This document shows, piece by piece, positions 33,044 through 45,040 of a stretch of 64,000 nucleotides of DNA. Within the stretch, counting starts at the first letter, position 1. The number at the start of each line of letters is the position of its first letter. Origin of the DNA: Watersipora subatra (lineage: Eukaryota > Bryozoa > Gymnolaemata > Cheilostomatida > Watersiporidae); contig NC_088710.1 of assembly GCF_963576615.1 (NCBI RefSeq), positions 4,692,001 to 4,756,000 on the forward strand, given 5' to 3'. The position numbers and the translations under genes are program-made. Below the pieces are notes generated by a model that saw nothing but the letters and a program-made list of their open reading frames with translations, was not told the origin of the DNA and did not search any database.

Positions 33044-35539
33044 AAGGATGTAACCTTCATTAGTTATTCTAACCATATGTCATTAATATTACTGTTTTAG
33101 AATTTTGTTAGTTGAGTATTCAATAGTAGGACTTATAGAATAAAGAAGTAACTTTTACTGGTTAATATCAGTACTGCTTTCAATAGCTTAGCACCTTCAC
33201 TAGTACCTGAACCAGTAATAATCAAATTTGTTCCCACAAGCGAAGCAAAAGGGCTTAATCTAAACAGTCAAAATAGTATAAAACGACAAAGCAAATTCAA
33301 CACTAATATTGTGTGTGGATTTGGATTAGTTATGCATAACATAATTTCTCCACATCTTCCTATAACATTACAATGGATCCATGCTTGTAACTCCTCTTCT
33401 ATTACACATAAAAACTTATAGTTTCGGTTGCAAACTGTAACAGACGTCAATGAGTGCAATGAGCTTTTATGCAGCACTGTAAAGCATAGACATAAAATAA
33501 AAATATGTCTTCAAATTTATTATGAAATAAAAATTGAAAGTTCCAAAAAATTGCAAGGCAGGATACAGGCTATAATATCACTGCAGGTTAATCTCAAGCC
33601 TTAGATATTGACTGGTAGAAATATTTCTTGGCTTCTCAATGCATATTTATTGAGAGATCTTTGACAAGTTGGAGGTAAGTTAGTAGATTTATTTCATCTA
33701 AAAGGGTTATGGCTACCGGAAAAAGAGGTCAAAATATAGGCAACATTTGCTCCGCCTGTGAAAGGGCTACATTTACCTTTACAAAGGTCTGACACGCCAT
33801 TTGAAAAAAACGTGAGACTCTATTTGAATGCTGCCGTTATAGAGGAAGGGTTGAATAATAAGAGCGCCATGGCATTCAATTAAAGGGTATACAGTGATGC
33901 TTCCGTTGTGCTTAATTGTGTCGCAGGAATGTGGATTAAGAATGTTAGAGCGGCATTGGGAGGTCATGTACCAAGTACATGGACCTATAGAAACCCACCG
34001 TTTGCATGGGTTTGATCGCCATAAACCTGTGTGCGCGCATATAAAGCGGCGTCGCGAAGAGACTTCATTTACCATCGAACGAAGACCTTGATAAGTGATT
34101 ATATAATAAAAGTCGCTAGTGTTACATGCCAAAAATTTTTGTCATATTTTTCATCTTCGTAGCATGTAAATAGTTTAAAACACTAAATCTTTAATTTTTT
34201 GAATTGGTTCAAACCTCTGTTTCAAGGTGGGTGTTTGTGAAAACATCATATCAGCAACGAAGTACTGCGTATGATGTAAACATCAATATTCGTATTATTG
34301 CACAAAATCTTTGTGATCGGAGGTTGGATTTTCATTGTCTTCATTAGTGACATCATTACGGCAGCATCTCTACACAGCTCTGTTTTCAAAATGTTATATT
34401 CGAAATAAAAATATTAACACTGAATTTGAAAGAAAAATTTCCTACATGCTTTGACATTGATATTTGACCTTAGATGCATTTTAGGATTGTCAGCCGTGAT
34501 ATAAAATATGCGCCCCGTTGCAGCTAAAAGCGCAAGACTAATAAAGAAAATGCAGAGCTGTGCAACAATTTTTTCTTTTCCTCTTTGTGCATTTTTTCTT
34601 CGGAGTTGTGTGACCACTCCTGCGCATCATGTAAATACGTCCCCCTCATTCCTACAGTTAAAACCACAACTTCGAAGCTCAAAAATTTTCAGCATGTAAC
34701 ATTGGTGAAGGATATTACAATGAGACAAAAGAAGCAAACCCGGAACGAAGAGAGAACAGAGAAATAACAAATACCAAACTACAAACGGTTTGATTACATT
34801 TAGCGTGGTCGTCTAAACGTGGCTGAGCAAAGACCGCGCAAAGTGGGATGATGGCAGTCAGAAGAGGTTGGTGTTGCATTATTGTCTTGGTCATTGTTGT
34901 GCTCAGAATGTATGTTTATAAGAACGAAAGTAGAAATATTTCTGTGCGTCATCACTAACTGAAAAACTACAGTGTATGTCATCATACATGGGACACAGAA
35001 CTTAAATTCCTAGAAACGACAGTTGTCCTACTGTGCATATGAATCACGATAACTCCAAATTATACAACAAACCAAAGCCAAATACTCTTCGTTTACTGAC
35101 TTACGCTAGCAAAACAAACTGAATAAGACGGGTTAGACATCGTACCCACTGGAAACAAAGTTTTTACCAAAAATCGTTTTATAATCTGAAAATTTTGCGT
35201 GTGGAGTCTTTTATAAGTGAGGTTCTAAGGTGTTTGAGTTAGCGAGCAGCTCTTGTTTCTATGACTGCAAGCAGACAAAAAAGTGATACTTGATCTAGTG
35301 ATCAGTTCTTGTTTATTCAAGCTGTATTACGTTCAGGAAATAGCATTAAACATGTTAGTAGTTGGTAAGAGTATAATTTCCTTGAAGAAAGCATTCTGTA
35401 GCTGACAACCATCTAAAGACCTGTGTAAATTGAGTCACAGCTCCGTCAGATGATGAGCATAAAATAAAACATATCTTGAGTTGCGTTAAAAACTGGCTAT
35501 AAGAGCTTACCTCGTTGATCAATTTTGTCTGTCACATGC

Positions 35540-36195
35540 TCAGCACATATGTGTTCTATTCAAGTGACCGCTAGGGTCACACATTAGTGCTTTATGTTCT
35601 ATTCAAGTGACTGCTGAGGTCACATATTAGTGGTATATGTTGTATTCAAGTGACTGCTGAGGTCACATATTAGTGGTATATGTTGTATTCAAGTGACTGC
35701 TGCGGTCACACATTAGCGCTATATGTTCTATTCAAGTGACTGCTAGGGTAACATATTACTGGTATATGTTCTATTCAAGTGACTACTAGGGTCACACATT
35801 AGTGCTTTATGTTCTATTGAAGTGACTGCTGAGGTCACATATTAGTGGTATATGTTGTATTCAAGTGACTGCTGAAGTCACATATTAGTGGTATATGTTC
35901 TATTCAATTGACTGCTGAGGCCACGTATTAGTGGTATATGTTCTATTCAATTGACTGCTGAGGCCACATATTAGTGGTATATGTTGTATTCAAGTGACTG
36001 CTGAGGTCACATATTAGTGGTATATGTTGTATTCAAGTGACTGCTGCGGTCACACATTAGCGCTATATGTTCTATTCAAGTGACTGCTGAAGTCACATAT
36101 TAGTGGTATATGTTCTATTCAAGTGACTGCTAGGGTAACATATTAGTGGTATATGTTGTATTCAAGTGACTGCTGGGGTCACACATTAGTGCTTT
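35540..36195. repeat. 43-bp minisatellite
   Basis: About 15 copies of tattagtggtatatgttcta plus ttcaagtgactgctgaggtcaca, with two-state variants (gtt[g/c]tattcaa, gctttatgttc). Segments of two to three units are duplicated as blocks. Confidence 0.95.
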
Positions 36196-38442
36196 AGTGC
36201 TTTTTTTGGCAGCCATAATTTTGTGTTCAATAAAGTCATCCTGATTTTGGTATCAGAATCGCTATCAATATGAGTGTTATGTATGGGAATCGGTATCTGC
36301 TGATCTTTCCTTAAAAATCTGAAACTTCAGGTACATTTTACAGATCAACTATTTAACAAAAAACAGTATTTTAGCCTGCTACACCAATAAAAATCCTCAG
36401 CTGCTAGTTCTTTACTCTTACTTAATGAATTCCGGGCCTGTCACACTATTTATTTCATATCTATAGCCTAATCAACATCAACACAGCTGAGGAACCTTTT
36501 TGCTTTAGTCAGGACGCGATCACAAAGTGTGGTATTTCCCAATTACAGCGATGGGATTTATTGCAGCTAATCACGAACAAGATAACAAAGAAGGAAACAA
36601 GAATGCAGTGTAATATTTCTATTTACATGTACTAGCATTACGAAAGTAATTTGAGCAGACGATGCATAATTTTTTCTATCTCTCTCTTGATACTGACGAT
36701 ACAATGTATCGTGCAAAATAACCCCAGTGGCTTATCGATATTTAGCCTGTCCTCCATCATCTGTGGCAAGCGAGTCCCTCTTTGGTACGACTGGCTACAT
36801 TGATAGTGATAGAAGAGACTCCTTGCTGGAGAATTAAAACACTAACAGTAATTACCATTATTAATTACAAGAAACATGGACCGTTTTGTTACTACATGCA
36901 CTGTATCTCAGTATGTGAATATATATATATACATATATATCTTTTTACCATAAATAAATACAAACAAATAAATTAATATTTATATTTTCTATAATAAAAT
37001 GAACAATTATTTATGCAACACAAAAGATCTGATTTGGATTATTTTTCAATAAGAATCGGTATATCAGATCGGTATCTGTATCGACTGGTGAATTTAGAAT
37101 CGGTGCATCTCTAGTGTTGAAAATTTTCAATAACAAACTATTGACAAACATGGCTTATGAGGCACAAATTTTTTACAGATAGAATTCTCTGTTTTATATG
37201 AAAAAGTGAAACAGGGAAATAGAATAAGTGCATGATTTAGGAAAGTGACTAAGCATATCAAAGTCTATGACCTGCTGTGAGGTTTAGGCTATGCCAGTTG
37301 ACTGGTACAAACCTAAAATGTAGTTTTTATGCCCGAGTTGGCTTTGCAGCCTTCTCACTATTCTCATACTTGCAGCGATGAGTTGATTTATGAATGACAT
37401 TGCAACCGGACAACTCAGAGTTGTCTTCTTTTGGTTTAGTCAGATGACTGAATTTATTTTATAGATAGCAAAATCAAATGTATGAAAGAATAAAATGCAG
37501 TCAAAAAAAGGTAAAAAACAGAGGAATGCGTAGAACAAAGTAATGCATTGCTGGACAATACTGAAATGTTTTTACTCATGAAGATTTACATATTCAGTGT
37601 GAATAAAATCCATTAAAACAATCAAATTCCAATTAAAGCCAAAGATTGGAAATTCATGTAAACAATGTGTGGATAAGAACAGCAAAATCGTTATATGAGA
37701 TTTGCTGACAATTCACAGAATTTTACTAAGTTTGTTTGTTGAGTAGCTTTAGAAATAACGTAAGGCGCTGGGTTCCCAGGCAATTACAGTCTAACTAAAA
37801 TACTGTTGTTTTATTTTTCAAAATTGTTCTATGTCAGTCTAAAACATCATGAATAGCTCTTGAATTATAGTAGTGAATAGTTATTTTTCTCTTTTTTGCG
37901 GATTTAATGCTAACTAGTTCATTCTACGCATCTGTTCTAAGATCTACCTCAAAATCTAGAAGTTCCTCATACTGTTGTTGATATCACCGTCAGCAACTAT
38001 CTATCCTGAATTTAATGCTGAACCTACACAAATGCTGCCAGCCTAAAATAGAAAATCAAATTTTATTGTAAAGCACACTGACATCTGAAAAAGAGATGAT
38101 CATAATCTGCTAGAAGTGTTTAAATAGAGCAGTCTTTATGCTCTGCAGTTCTGTCAAGCTGAAGTTGCAGGTGGATGACCAACCAAGTCCTGATGCTCAT
38201 GTCATATTGTAGATGTGCAGGTATAGAAAGCACCTGTGTGTTCATGTCTAATGTTTGACAATTTCGTCTGTCAGTGCTACCTGTAAATACTACCTTTACC
38301 ACCTAAAAGTTATATTAAATGAAACAAATAATGTTTCAGCGGACCTCTAATGGCTAAAACTAAAATAAGTATTTTTACGGTAGGTTGGTGATAGATACTC
38401 ATATGAATTTGATAACATAGATGCTGATGAGTTGTGCTTTCA

Positions 38443-38503
38443 GAGGTTCCTGACAATTATCAGGCGCAACCTTCAGTTCTAGGTGAGCCAATCAAACCTA
38501 GCT
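38443..38503 (+). other. Candidate orphan terminal exon
   Basis: After acceptor gctttcag the frame reads VPDNYQAQPSVLGEPIKPS then TGA. The same frame stays open beyond the TGA to about 38725 (TGSKSEESKGKE ... CLIDVHHLTESV ... LHELQTPETINF), so this may be a decayed coding region or a real end followed by chance open frame. No family recognised. Confidence 0.2.
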
Positions 38504-39180
38504 GAACTGGCAGCAAATCTGAAGAATCAAAAGGAAAGGAAACTCTTAGTACGCGTTGTCTCATTGATGTGCATCACTTGACTGAATCGGTCTGCTCGGA
38601 GCTCCATGAGTTGCAGACCCCTGAAACAATAAACTTCTTGCAGCTAGGTCTTTTTAGCACAGCTTTTGTGTACAAAAAGTTGCATAATATAAAACCTAAA
38701 ATATACAAAACCTTTGTATTTGTTTAAAACTCGAAGGCTTGTCTTTTAGGGTAACAAGAACAAACTATATCATATGCTATGATAAAATTATCCTGCATAA
38801 AACATATAACCCTTGAGTTATGGTAATGAGTAGTTATTTAAGTGTGTCAGATAACCTAATACATGTACTAACCTAAGTTTGTATCTACCTCAAATTTAAA
38901 AACATACCTATACTGTATATTTCATATAATATCACCAGGTTAGAACTGCAACCATAGTTCTACATATACTCAACTTATAACAACCATTGTCGTAGTTTTG
39001 GTATTTTTTGTTTAGTTTCCAGAAAATTTGATTTGAGTAAGTTTCACTTTTCTATACATGTGTATATATACATATGGGAAGAAATCAACTTTTGTTGACA
39101 TTGGGGGTTAGCTCCCTTGTTGGCTCTGAGCTGCACATGTGAGGGTGCAATAGCCAAAACATTACTGTTTGTAGCATAAG

Positions 39181-39201
39181 TGTATATATACATATATATA
39201 C

Positions 39202-39289
<88 letters not shown>
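39181..39289. repeat. (TA)n microsatellite
   Basis: About 110 bp of near-pure TA with a few interspersed C. Confidence 0.97.
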
Positions 39290-39290
<1 letters not shown>

Positions 39291-39463
39291 TATGTGAATT
39301 GCCTACTACAGCTCTATACTGATTGCAATAGTCTTGCTGCCTATGTGAGTTTAGGCATTTTTCTTCTGGCCAACAATTCTAGCATAATGCTAACTGAAAA
39401 TTTAACTGAACCTATGAAAGATTAGAATATGTACTGAGTATGTGCACACTTTATTTCATAGTA

Positions 39464-39611
39464 TAGCCAGTTGGACAGTGTATTGGATAAATACCTGTCT
39501 GCAGAACTGGAGGTCCCAATTTCAGTACCAGTAACAATAGCCAGTTGGACAGTGTATTGGATAAATACCTGTCTGCAGAACTGGAGGTCCCAATTTTAAT
39601 CCCAGTAACAA
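39464..39611 (+). repeat. Tandemly duplicated tRNA-like SINE head
   Basis: A 74-bp unit occurs twice, almost identical. Each starts tagccagttggacagtgtat (A-box-like) and has ggtcccaatttcagtacc or ggtcccaattttaatccc at the B-box position. It reads as a tRNA-derived SINE promoter, not a functional tRNA. Confidence 0.65.
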
Positions 39612-39823
39612 ATGGATTTTTCATTGCTAGGTTTTAATTGCCAGAGAAGACAGAAAACAAAACATAAATGCCTTTATTTAAAATTTAGAATGATAAATGT
39701 GGTACGTTAAATAAAAATGAATTTTCTGTGCAAAAGATTTCTTATGCAAAAACTTTTGGTGTACAAAGTATTCAGCGAGTCTATCTATATATCTATTTCT
39801 ATGTATCTATGTATCTATGCAGA

Positions 39824-40795
39824 TACTGTAAAACCTGTATTTAAACGCCACCTATATTTGAAAGCCACCTCAATTCGAACGCCACTGTAGGAGTTGGTGT
39901 GAAAAATAGAGCGCCACCCTTTATTTGAAGGTCACCTATATTTGATACTCATCACACTTTGACATTCATCACACTAATTATTAATCAAATGTACCTAACT
40001 AAGCATAGTGTACCAAAAAAACGAGTGTAATTTCAATGGACTTTGAGTTTTGTGGGCTAATATCAAAAGCACTGATCACGCATCAAACGGATGAATAAAC
40101 ACACCTGGATCGTGGTACCTGGAGATTGAGCCTACTCCATTGAGGCCTTAGCATGAAACTAAAACGCTTATATGACATCATTTGTGGGTTAAACTTCATC
40201 AGAGCACTACTTGAATGTACCTATAAACTTTGGCAGACATGACGAACATGCACGAATCATCAAGGCATTCAAGGGATATGGGCTCTGCAGATAACAAGAT
40301 TCGTTGTTGCAGGTCACATGGTCCGCCGATAAAGACTAGACCAAAATGTCTCTAGCTAATGCGGGCCAATGCTAGCTTTATCCAATATAAATGACATTCC
40401 ACTATTCGCTGCGAGTGAGCAAGTTCTAGAGAAGGACGAGGACTGTTGCAATAACCATTTATCAACAGTAAACATTTTATTGCTTACCAATAATCACCAT
40501 GTTATTTTGTATTATATGTATTGTATGATATTTCTTGTATTATAATTGTATGTTGGTTGTTATTTCATCGTTCGTAATTTGTTAAGTTATTTTGTATTAG
40601 AATTTTATGTTGAATGTTACGTTATCGTTCATTGTTCATTAAATGAAATTTGACTTTACAAAATCCGGAGCAGCTAGTTTAAAAACTGAATGCTACCCTT
40701 TTATTAAATGCCACCTTGTCCAAATTAAACGCCATCATTAAATAAGGTTTGAAAAATATAACGCCATAGCGTTCAAATAATGGTTTTTTACGGTA
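39824..40795. mobile_element. Inverted-repeat DNA element, 'ATTTGAA-GCCACC' family, copy 2
   Basis: Starts tactgtaaaacctgtattta followed by repeated aacgccacc words and ends gcgttcaaataatggttttttacggta, its imperfect reverse complement. TA flanks both ends. About 970 bp, no transposase: non-autonomous. Confidence 0.7.
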
Positions 40796-40959
40796 TAAAT
40801 ATATATATACCTATAGAAAAACTGTTTCCTCATCCCGGTTAACCCATATGGGTGGCAATTTCTGCTCTAACTCAGGTCTCCTACTAGAGACCTGGGAGTT
40901 TGAGCACTCGCCTCAAGATCTTAGCTGTTCCCCATAGCGCACTTTTCTGCAACTCACTT

Positions 40960-43900
40960 GAATTGATTGCTGCCGGCATCTAGGCAAGCCAAATTTTATG
41001 TGCAGGTGTTATTGCGCCCAGTGCCCCAATGACTACAGGAATTACAGTTGTTGTTACATCCCAGCATTTTTCAATTTCTTCTTCAAGAGGGAAATATTTC
41101 TCTACCTTTTCTTTTTCTTTGCTGGCTATATTGTAGTCATTGGGTACTGCTATATCTATTATAGTAGCCCTCTTGTTTTCCTTGTCCACCACTACTATAT
41201 CTGGCTGATTTGCTAGGACATGCTTGTCAGTCCGGATGTAGAAGTCCAAGAGGATCTTAGTACGGTCATTTTCATTGACCTAACCAGGAGCTTCCACCAG
41301 TCTTGTGGTTTATTAAGGCCATACTCATCACATAGACTTCTGTACACAACACATGCAACATGATTATGCTGCTCAGTGTATGCGCTTTCGGCTAGCTGCT
41401 TGCATCCACTGATGATGTGTTGGATGGTCTCAGGTGCATCTTTGCACAGTCTGCATCTAAGATCGTTTTTAGTGTGATGGATCTTTGTTTGGAGCTGCCT
41501 TGTTGGGAGCACTTGCTCCTGGGCTGCAATGAGTAGCGACTCTGTATTGGACATGAGGTTCCCCTTGTTTAGCCACATGTATGTCTGGTAGAGATTGCCA
41601 ATCTTAGATTTTTATCGGTGGTAAGCACCATGAAGAGGTTTCATGTGCCAGTCATCACTGCGAAGCTCCATTGTCAGAGTAGCCGATTGAAATTTAGCTA
41701 GCAACTTATCTGTGGTGGCCATGGAGGCTGTATAGACTTTAATGCTTTGTCCTTCCTCTCTCACTGTTTGCTGCACACTTTGGAGTACCCTACCCCTATC
41801 TTTCTTATCGAAATACGATCTAGTAGTATCAGATTTTGGGTTGAGTGCTCTGTGCATCGTTAGCAGTTTGTGAGTTGCTATATCTGTTTCCTTGACGGCT
41901 TCCTCAGTCCACTTTATTATGCTTGCTGGGGATCTTATTACTGGCAGTGTAAGTACATATTGCCACGACTTTATTTCTGGCATTAAGCTGGCTTCGTAGG
42001 ACCTGCTGAACGTGTTTCTTGTATTCGGTAATTGCTTTGTGACGTACTTCGGCTTCCTGGTTGATGTTGCTTTGCATAAACCCCAAGTACTTGTTCCCTT
42101 CTTCTATATCTTTGATGGTCCTAATTGGCATTTCTAGGCCATATGTGTGTACAGAATGTTCTTTCTTGAGAATAAGCCTTTCACAGTTCTCAATACCAAA
42201 GGTAATTCCGATGTCCTTGCTGTATACCTAAGTAAGGTGTGTTAGCAAATCAATGTTCTTTTCCTTTTTAGCATACAGCTTGATGTCATTCATGCAGAGG
42301 AGGTGGTTTATCTTGGTGCCACTTTTAAACTGGTATCTATATTGTCTTTTCCAGCATATTGCTTAGAGGGTTTAGGTGTATGCAGAAGAGCAGCGGTGAT
42401 GAGTCACCTTGATAGATGCCTCGCTTGATTTTGACACTCGGGAGCTTTTTGCCATTAGGCTCCAGTTCAGATTTCCATTTGGTCATTGACATCTTGATGA
42501 GCGCCACAAGGTTAGGGTGAACATTGTACAACCTTAAGCACTCAAGTATCCAACTGGAGAATTGAGTCATAGGCCTTTTTGTAAGTCAATCCAAGCCATG
42601 GCAAGATTGATATGCCTTCTCCTGCTGCCTCGACAGACCGTCCAATCCACCAGCAACTGATGTTTGGCTCCCCGGGTGTTGCGTCCAATTCTTTTCTGAG
42701 CACTAGTCATATAGTGACTCATGTGCTCTTCCAGTTTGTCTGCAACTATTCCTGAGAACAGTTTTCAGGTGGAGGGCAAGCATTTTATTGGCCGATAGTT
42801 CTTGGGACTCGGCCCCTGCTTCGGGTCTTTCATCAGAAGTACAGTTCCTCCTTCTGGTCAGCCATTATGGATGATCACCTTTGTTCTATTGGTCTTTCCC
42901 TCTGCTTAGCCATTCTAGTGTGAAGTGATGTCAATCTCTACAACCAGAAGGCTTTAATCGTGTCAGGTCCAGGTGCTGCCCAGTTCTTTATACACTGCAC
43001 TCTGCACTTGATGTCTACTTCGCTGATGGTGGGTCCTTGCTGTGCCACAGTGTGTTGGTGGGTCTTTTTGAGCCTCTTCAGCCAATTTGTAGTGGTGATA
43101 TGAGTAGCCTCTTTCCTCCCGATGCCCTTCCAGAACTTTGAGGTGCTGGATTTAGGAGATTCTGGCATTGGCTTTCGTAGTTCATCTTTGAACTGGGAAT
43201 ACACTCTCGATGGATTATTGGTAAACAGTTTGTTCATTCTCATGTTATCCCGCTCTTTGGTGTACCACTTCAGTCACGCCGAATGTGCTACTAGCTGCTG
43301 TTTGGCAGATTCTAGAGCTTCCATTGTGGCTTCCCTTTTTGGACGCTCCAAACTGTGGTTAGATATCTTACTGAGCCTACTAACTTTCTTGCGCAAGTCT
43401 TTGATCTTATTTTGCAGCCTCATCTGCCAAGACAGAATGGCTTGAAGCCTTGTTGACAGTGGCTTAATTACCCATCTACTCTAAGAGGACGATTGCCCTA
43501 CTGTAGATTAGGGCATTAGTCTCACTGATCGATCTAGTTGAGATCGATTCCAGTGCCAAGTTAATGTCTTCTAACAGCTTTTTAGGTTGAATTCCTTGCT
43601 AACACTCCATAGTGGTAATCTGCATTTATAATCATTAGCAGCTGGCATCTTGTTGATGATATTGTCTGCAAGTTCTTTCACTCTTGGGTCAAAGTCAATG
43701 TGCATGTCTTCTTTGACCTGTGAATCAACACAAGATGGTGCGTGTGCTAGCTCCGTGTGTGTTGATATGATTACTTGGGTGAACTGTTGCCTAATTTCAT
43801 CTACTTCAAGTTCCGATATAAGTTGCCGCTTGATTATGTTACTCCTCTGAGCTACAAGTTGTTTAGCGGTTAAAGGCAATTCAGGGGGCTCCTTTGAGGT

Positions 43901-44090
43901 TTACTCATAAAGTAGCACTGCATGAGTTTCGCGTTATCAGTCCCAGTCCATTTCATTCGTTTTGAACCAGTGGCCAATTTTTCACTGCCTTGTCCTGGCT
44001 CCATTACAGGCAGTGCGGACCTTGTTTGATCGAGTGATGTTCGAGCTGGCATGGCTTTGGTTATTGCACTCATAGATGTTGTAGACCTTA
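40960..44090 (-). mobile_element. R2-like non-LTR retrotransposon, decayed
   Basis: Fragments in family order on the - strand. Pre-RT region: KNWAAPGPDTIKAFWL in its conserved form (42938-43243). RT: IKRGIYQGDSSPLLFCIHLNP (42337-42570) and the catalytic box near 42290, which reads MNDIKLYA where relatives have (A/M)DDIKLY. Then DIGITFGIENC. CCHC knuckle CRLCKDAPETIQHIISGC (41213-41578). Last, a restriction-like endonuclease: QPDIVVVDK...IIDIAVP (40980-41249), with the PD...D core. Several frameshifts, a stop after the catalytic box and loss of the first catalytic Asp show that it is dead. Clade (R2/NeSL-like) inferred from the CCHC plus C-terminal endonuclease. Confidence 0.88.
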
Positions 44091-44137
44091 CATATAAGCA
44101 AGGGTCTTGTTTGAGGACTGCCAGAAAGGTGCAGTTG

Positions 44138-44203
44138 CTGATATTTGAACCTAGGACCTAATGGTCACCATCCAGATACCTTACCAACTGCGCCATCTGT
44201 CCT
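44138..44203 (-). repeat. tRNA-derived SINE head
   Basis: On the - strand: gatggcgcagttggtaaggt (A box) and, 30 nt on, ggttcaaatatc (B box). No stable anticodon stem or proper acceptor stem is visible, so it is a SINE head just upstream of the R2-like remnant. Confidence 0.65.
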
Positions 44204-44217
44204 ATAATATAGGACAA

Positions 44218-44400
44218 ATGGCCTATATATACCATATATATATACCATATATACATGTATATACCATATATATACCATATATATACCATATATATACCAT
44301 ATATATATATGTGCGGTATATATATATACCCTGCATGGTATATATATACCGTGCAGGGTGTATATATAATATATATATAATTTATATAATACATATCTAT
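44218..44400. repeat. AT-rich palindromic repeat, 'atataccat'
   Basis: Tandem atatataccat units on one side and tatggtatat-type units on the other, so the tract can fold on itself; includes three gcatggtatatatatacc-like cores. Confidence 0.8.
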
Positions 44401-44574
44401 TTCTATACTATTCTTCACCATTTTGGAATGTGACAGTAGCTTGGTAAATTGGTGATAGCGGGCAGTTGGTTCTAAAAGGGCAGTTACAGAATTAACTCCT
44501 TTATGAGGTAAAACATCAAGCTACTGAAAAAGAAAAACCAGCAAAATTCTGTAACTTTTTGAAAGCCAATTGCC

Positions 44575-44660
44575 TGCTACAGAGAGAATGTCAGTGCTTA
44601 AGCACTGACATTCTCTCTGTAGCGTCATGTAGCGACATTCTCAATGTAGCAACATTCTCT
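44575..44660. repeat. Hairpin, ctacagagagaatgtcagtgc
   Basis: Arms ctacagagagaatgtcagtg and cactgacattctctctgtag are perfect reverse complements around ct-taag, followed by two diverged half-copies of the arm. Near the 3' end of the - strand gene. Confidence 0.85.
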
Positions 44661-44877
44661 CTGTAGCTTTCTCTCATCTAGCTAAAGCTAGATGTGGACG
44701 TACCTATTCAAAGTTCTTTGTTAAACATACTCACAGCTGATGGGATATTTACGGACAAACGTTCACTGCTGATATGCTCCTAGTTGCAGACAAATGCTAA
44801 GTGCTGATAGGATAGTTACAGTCTAACATTCACTGTTAATAGGCTGCTTAGACATGAACTCACTGCTGATAGGCTAG

Positions 44878-45040
44878 TCAAAGACTTACAATGACCACTT
44901 TGTCTCTAACGTGTTGCAACCACACATAATGAAGGTTCTCCTCTTCAGGTCTGCTGTATCCAGTTGGGCAAGGAATAGCTTTGATAACCTTATCCAGGTA
45001 TTCTACCTCTTCCTCTCCTGGCTGTATGAAAGGCTGGTCG
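44878..45040 (-). CDS. TPR-like gene, last exon (stop codon)
   Basis: Reads DQPFIQPGEEEVEYLDKVIK then AIPCPTGYSRPEEENLHYVW, ending DKVVIVSL and TGA (44878-44880). Acceptor tctgcag, phase matches the previous exon. Confidence 0.83.

Larger units (their letters stand above)
31414..33890. mobile_element. Inverted-repeat DNA element, 'ATTTGAA-GCCACC' family, copy 1
   Basis: The left end has repeated ctctatttgaacaccac and ctttaattgaacgccac words. The right end (about 33780-33890) has the same words reverse-complemented, ending gcattcaattaaagggtat. It lies around the polypyrimidine tract. No transposase frame recognised; boundaries approximate. Confidence 0.55.
29464..44877. other. Intergenic region between the two genes
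   Basis: About 15 kb between convergent genes, mostly mobile-element debris and simple repeats listed separately. No confidently recognised host gene. The unlisted parts (about 34.1-35.5 and 36.2-39.1 kb) show nothing I can name except the weak orphan-exon candidates. Confidence 0.6.

Noticed and set aside
29904..35233. One 5.3-kb mariner-type element from 29904 to a gaggttct end at about 35233
   Set aside because: The right end matches the left one over only a few bases, too weak to call a terminal repeat.
37330..37440. Short - strand open frame (HLTKPKEDNSELSGCNVIH...) as an exon
   Set aside because: The opposite strand is equally open, splice signals are weak and no neighbouring exon joins it.
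40980..44073. Series of - strand open frames as host genes
   Set aside because: They align in order with one R2-like retrotransposon.
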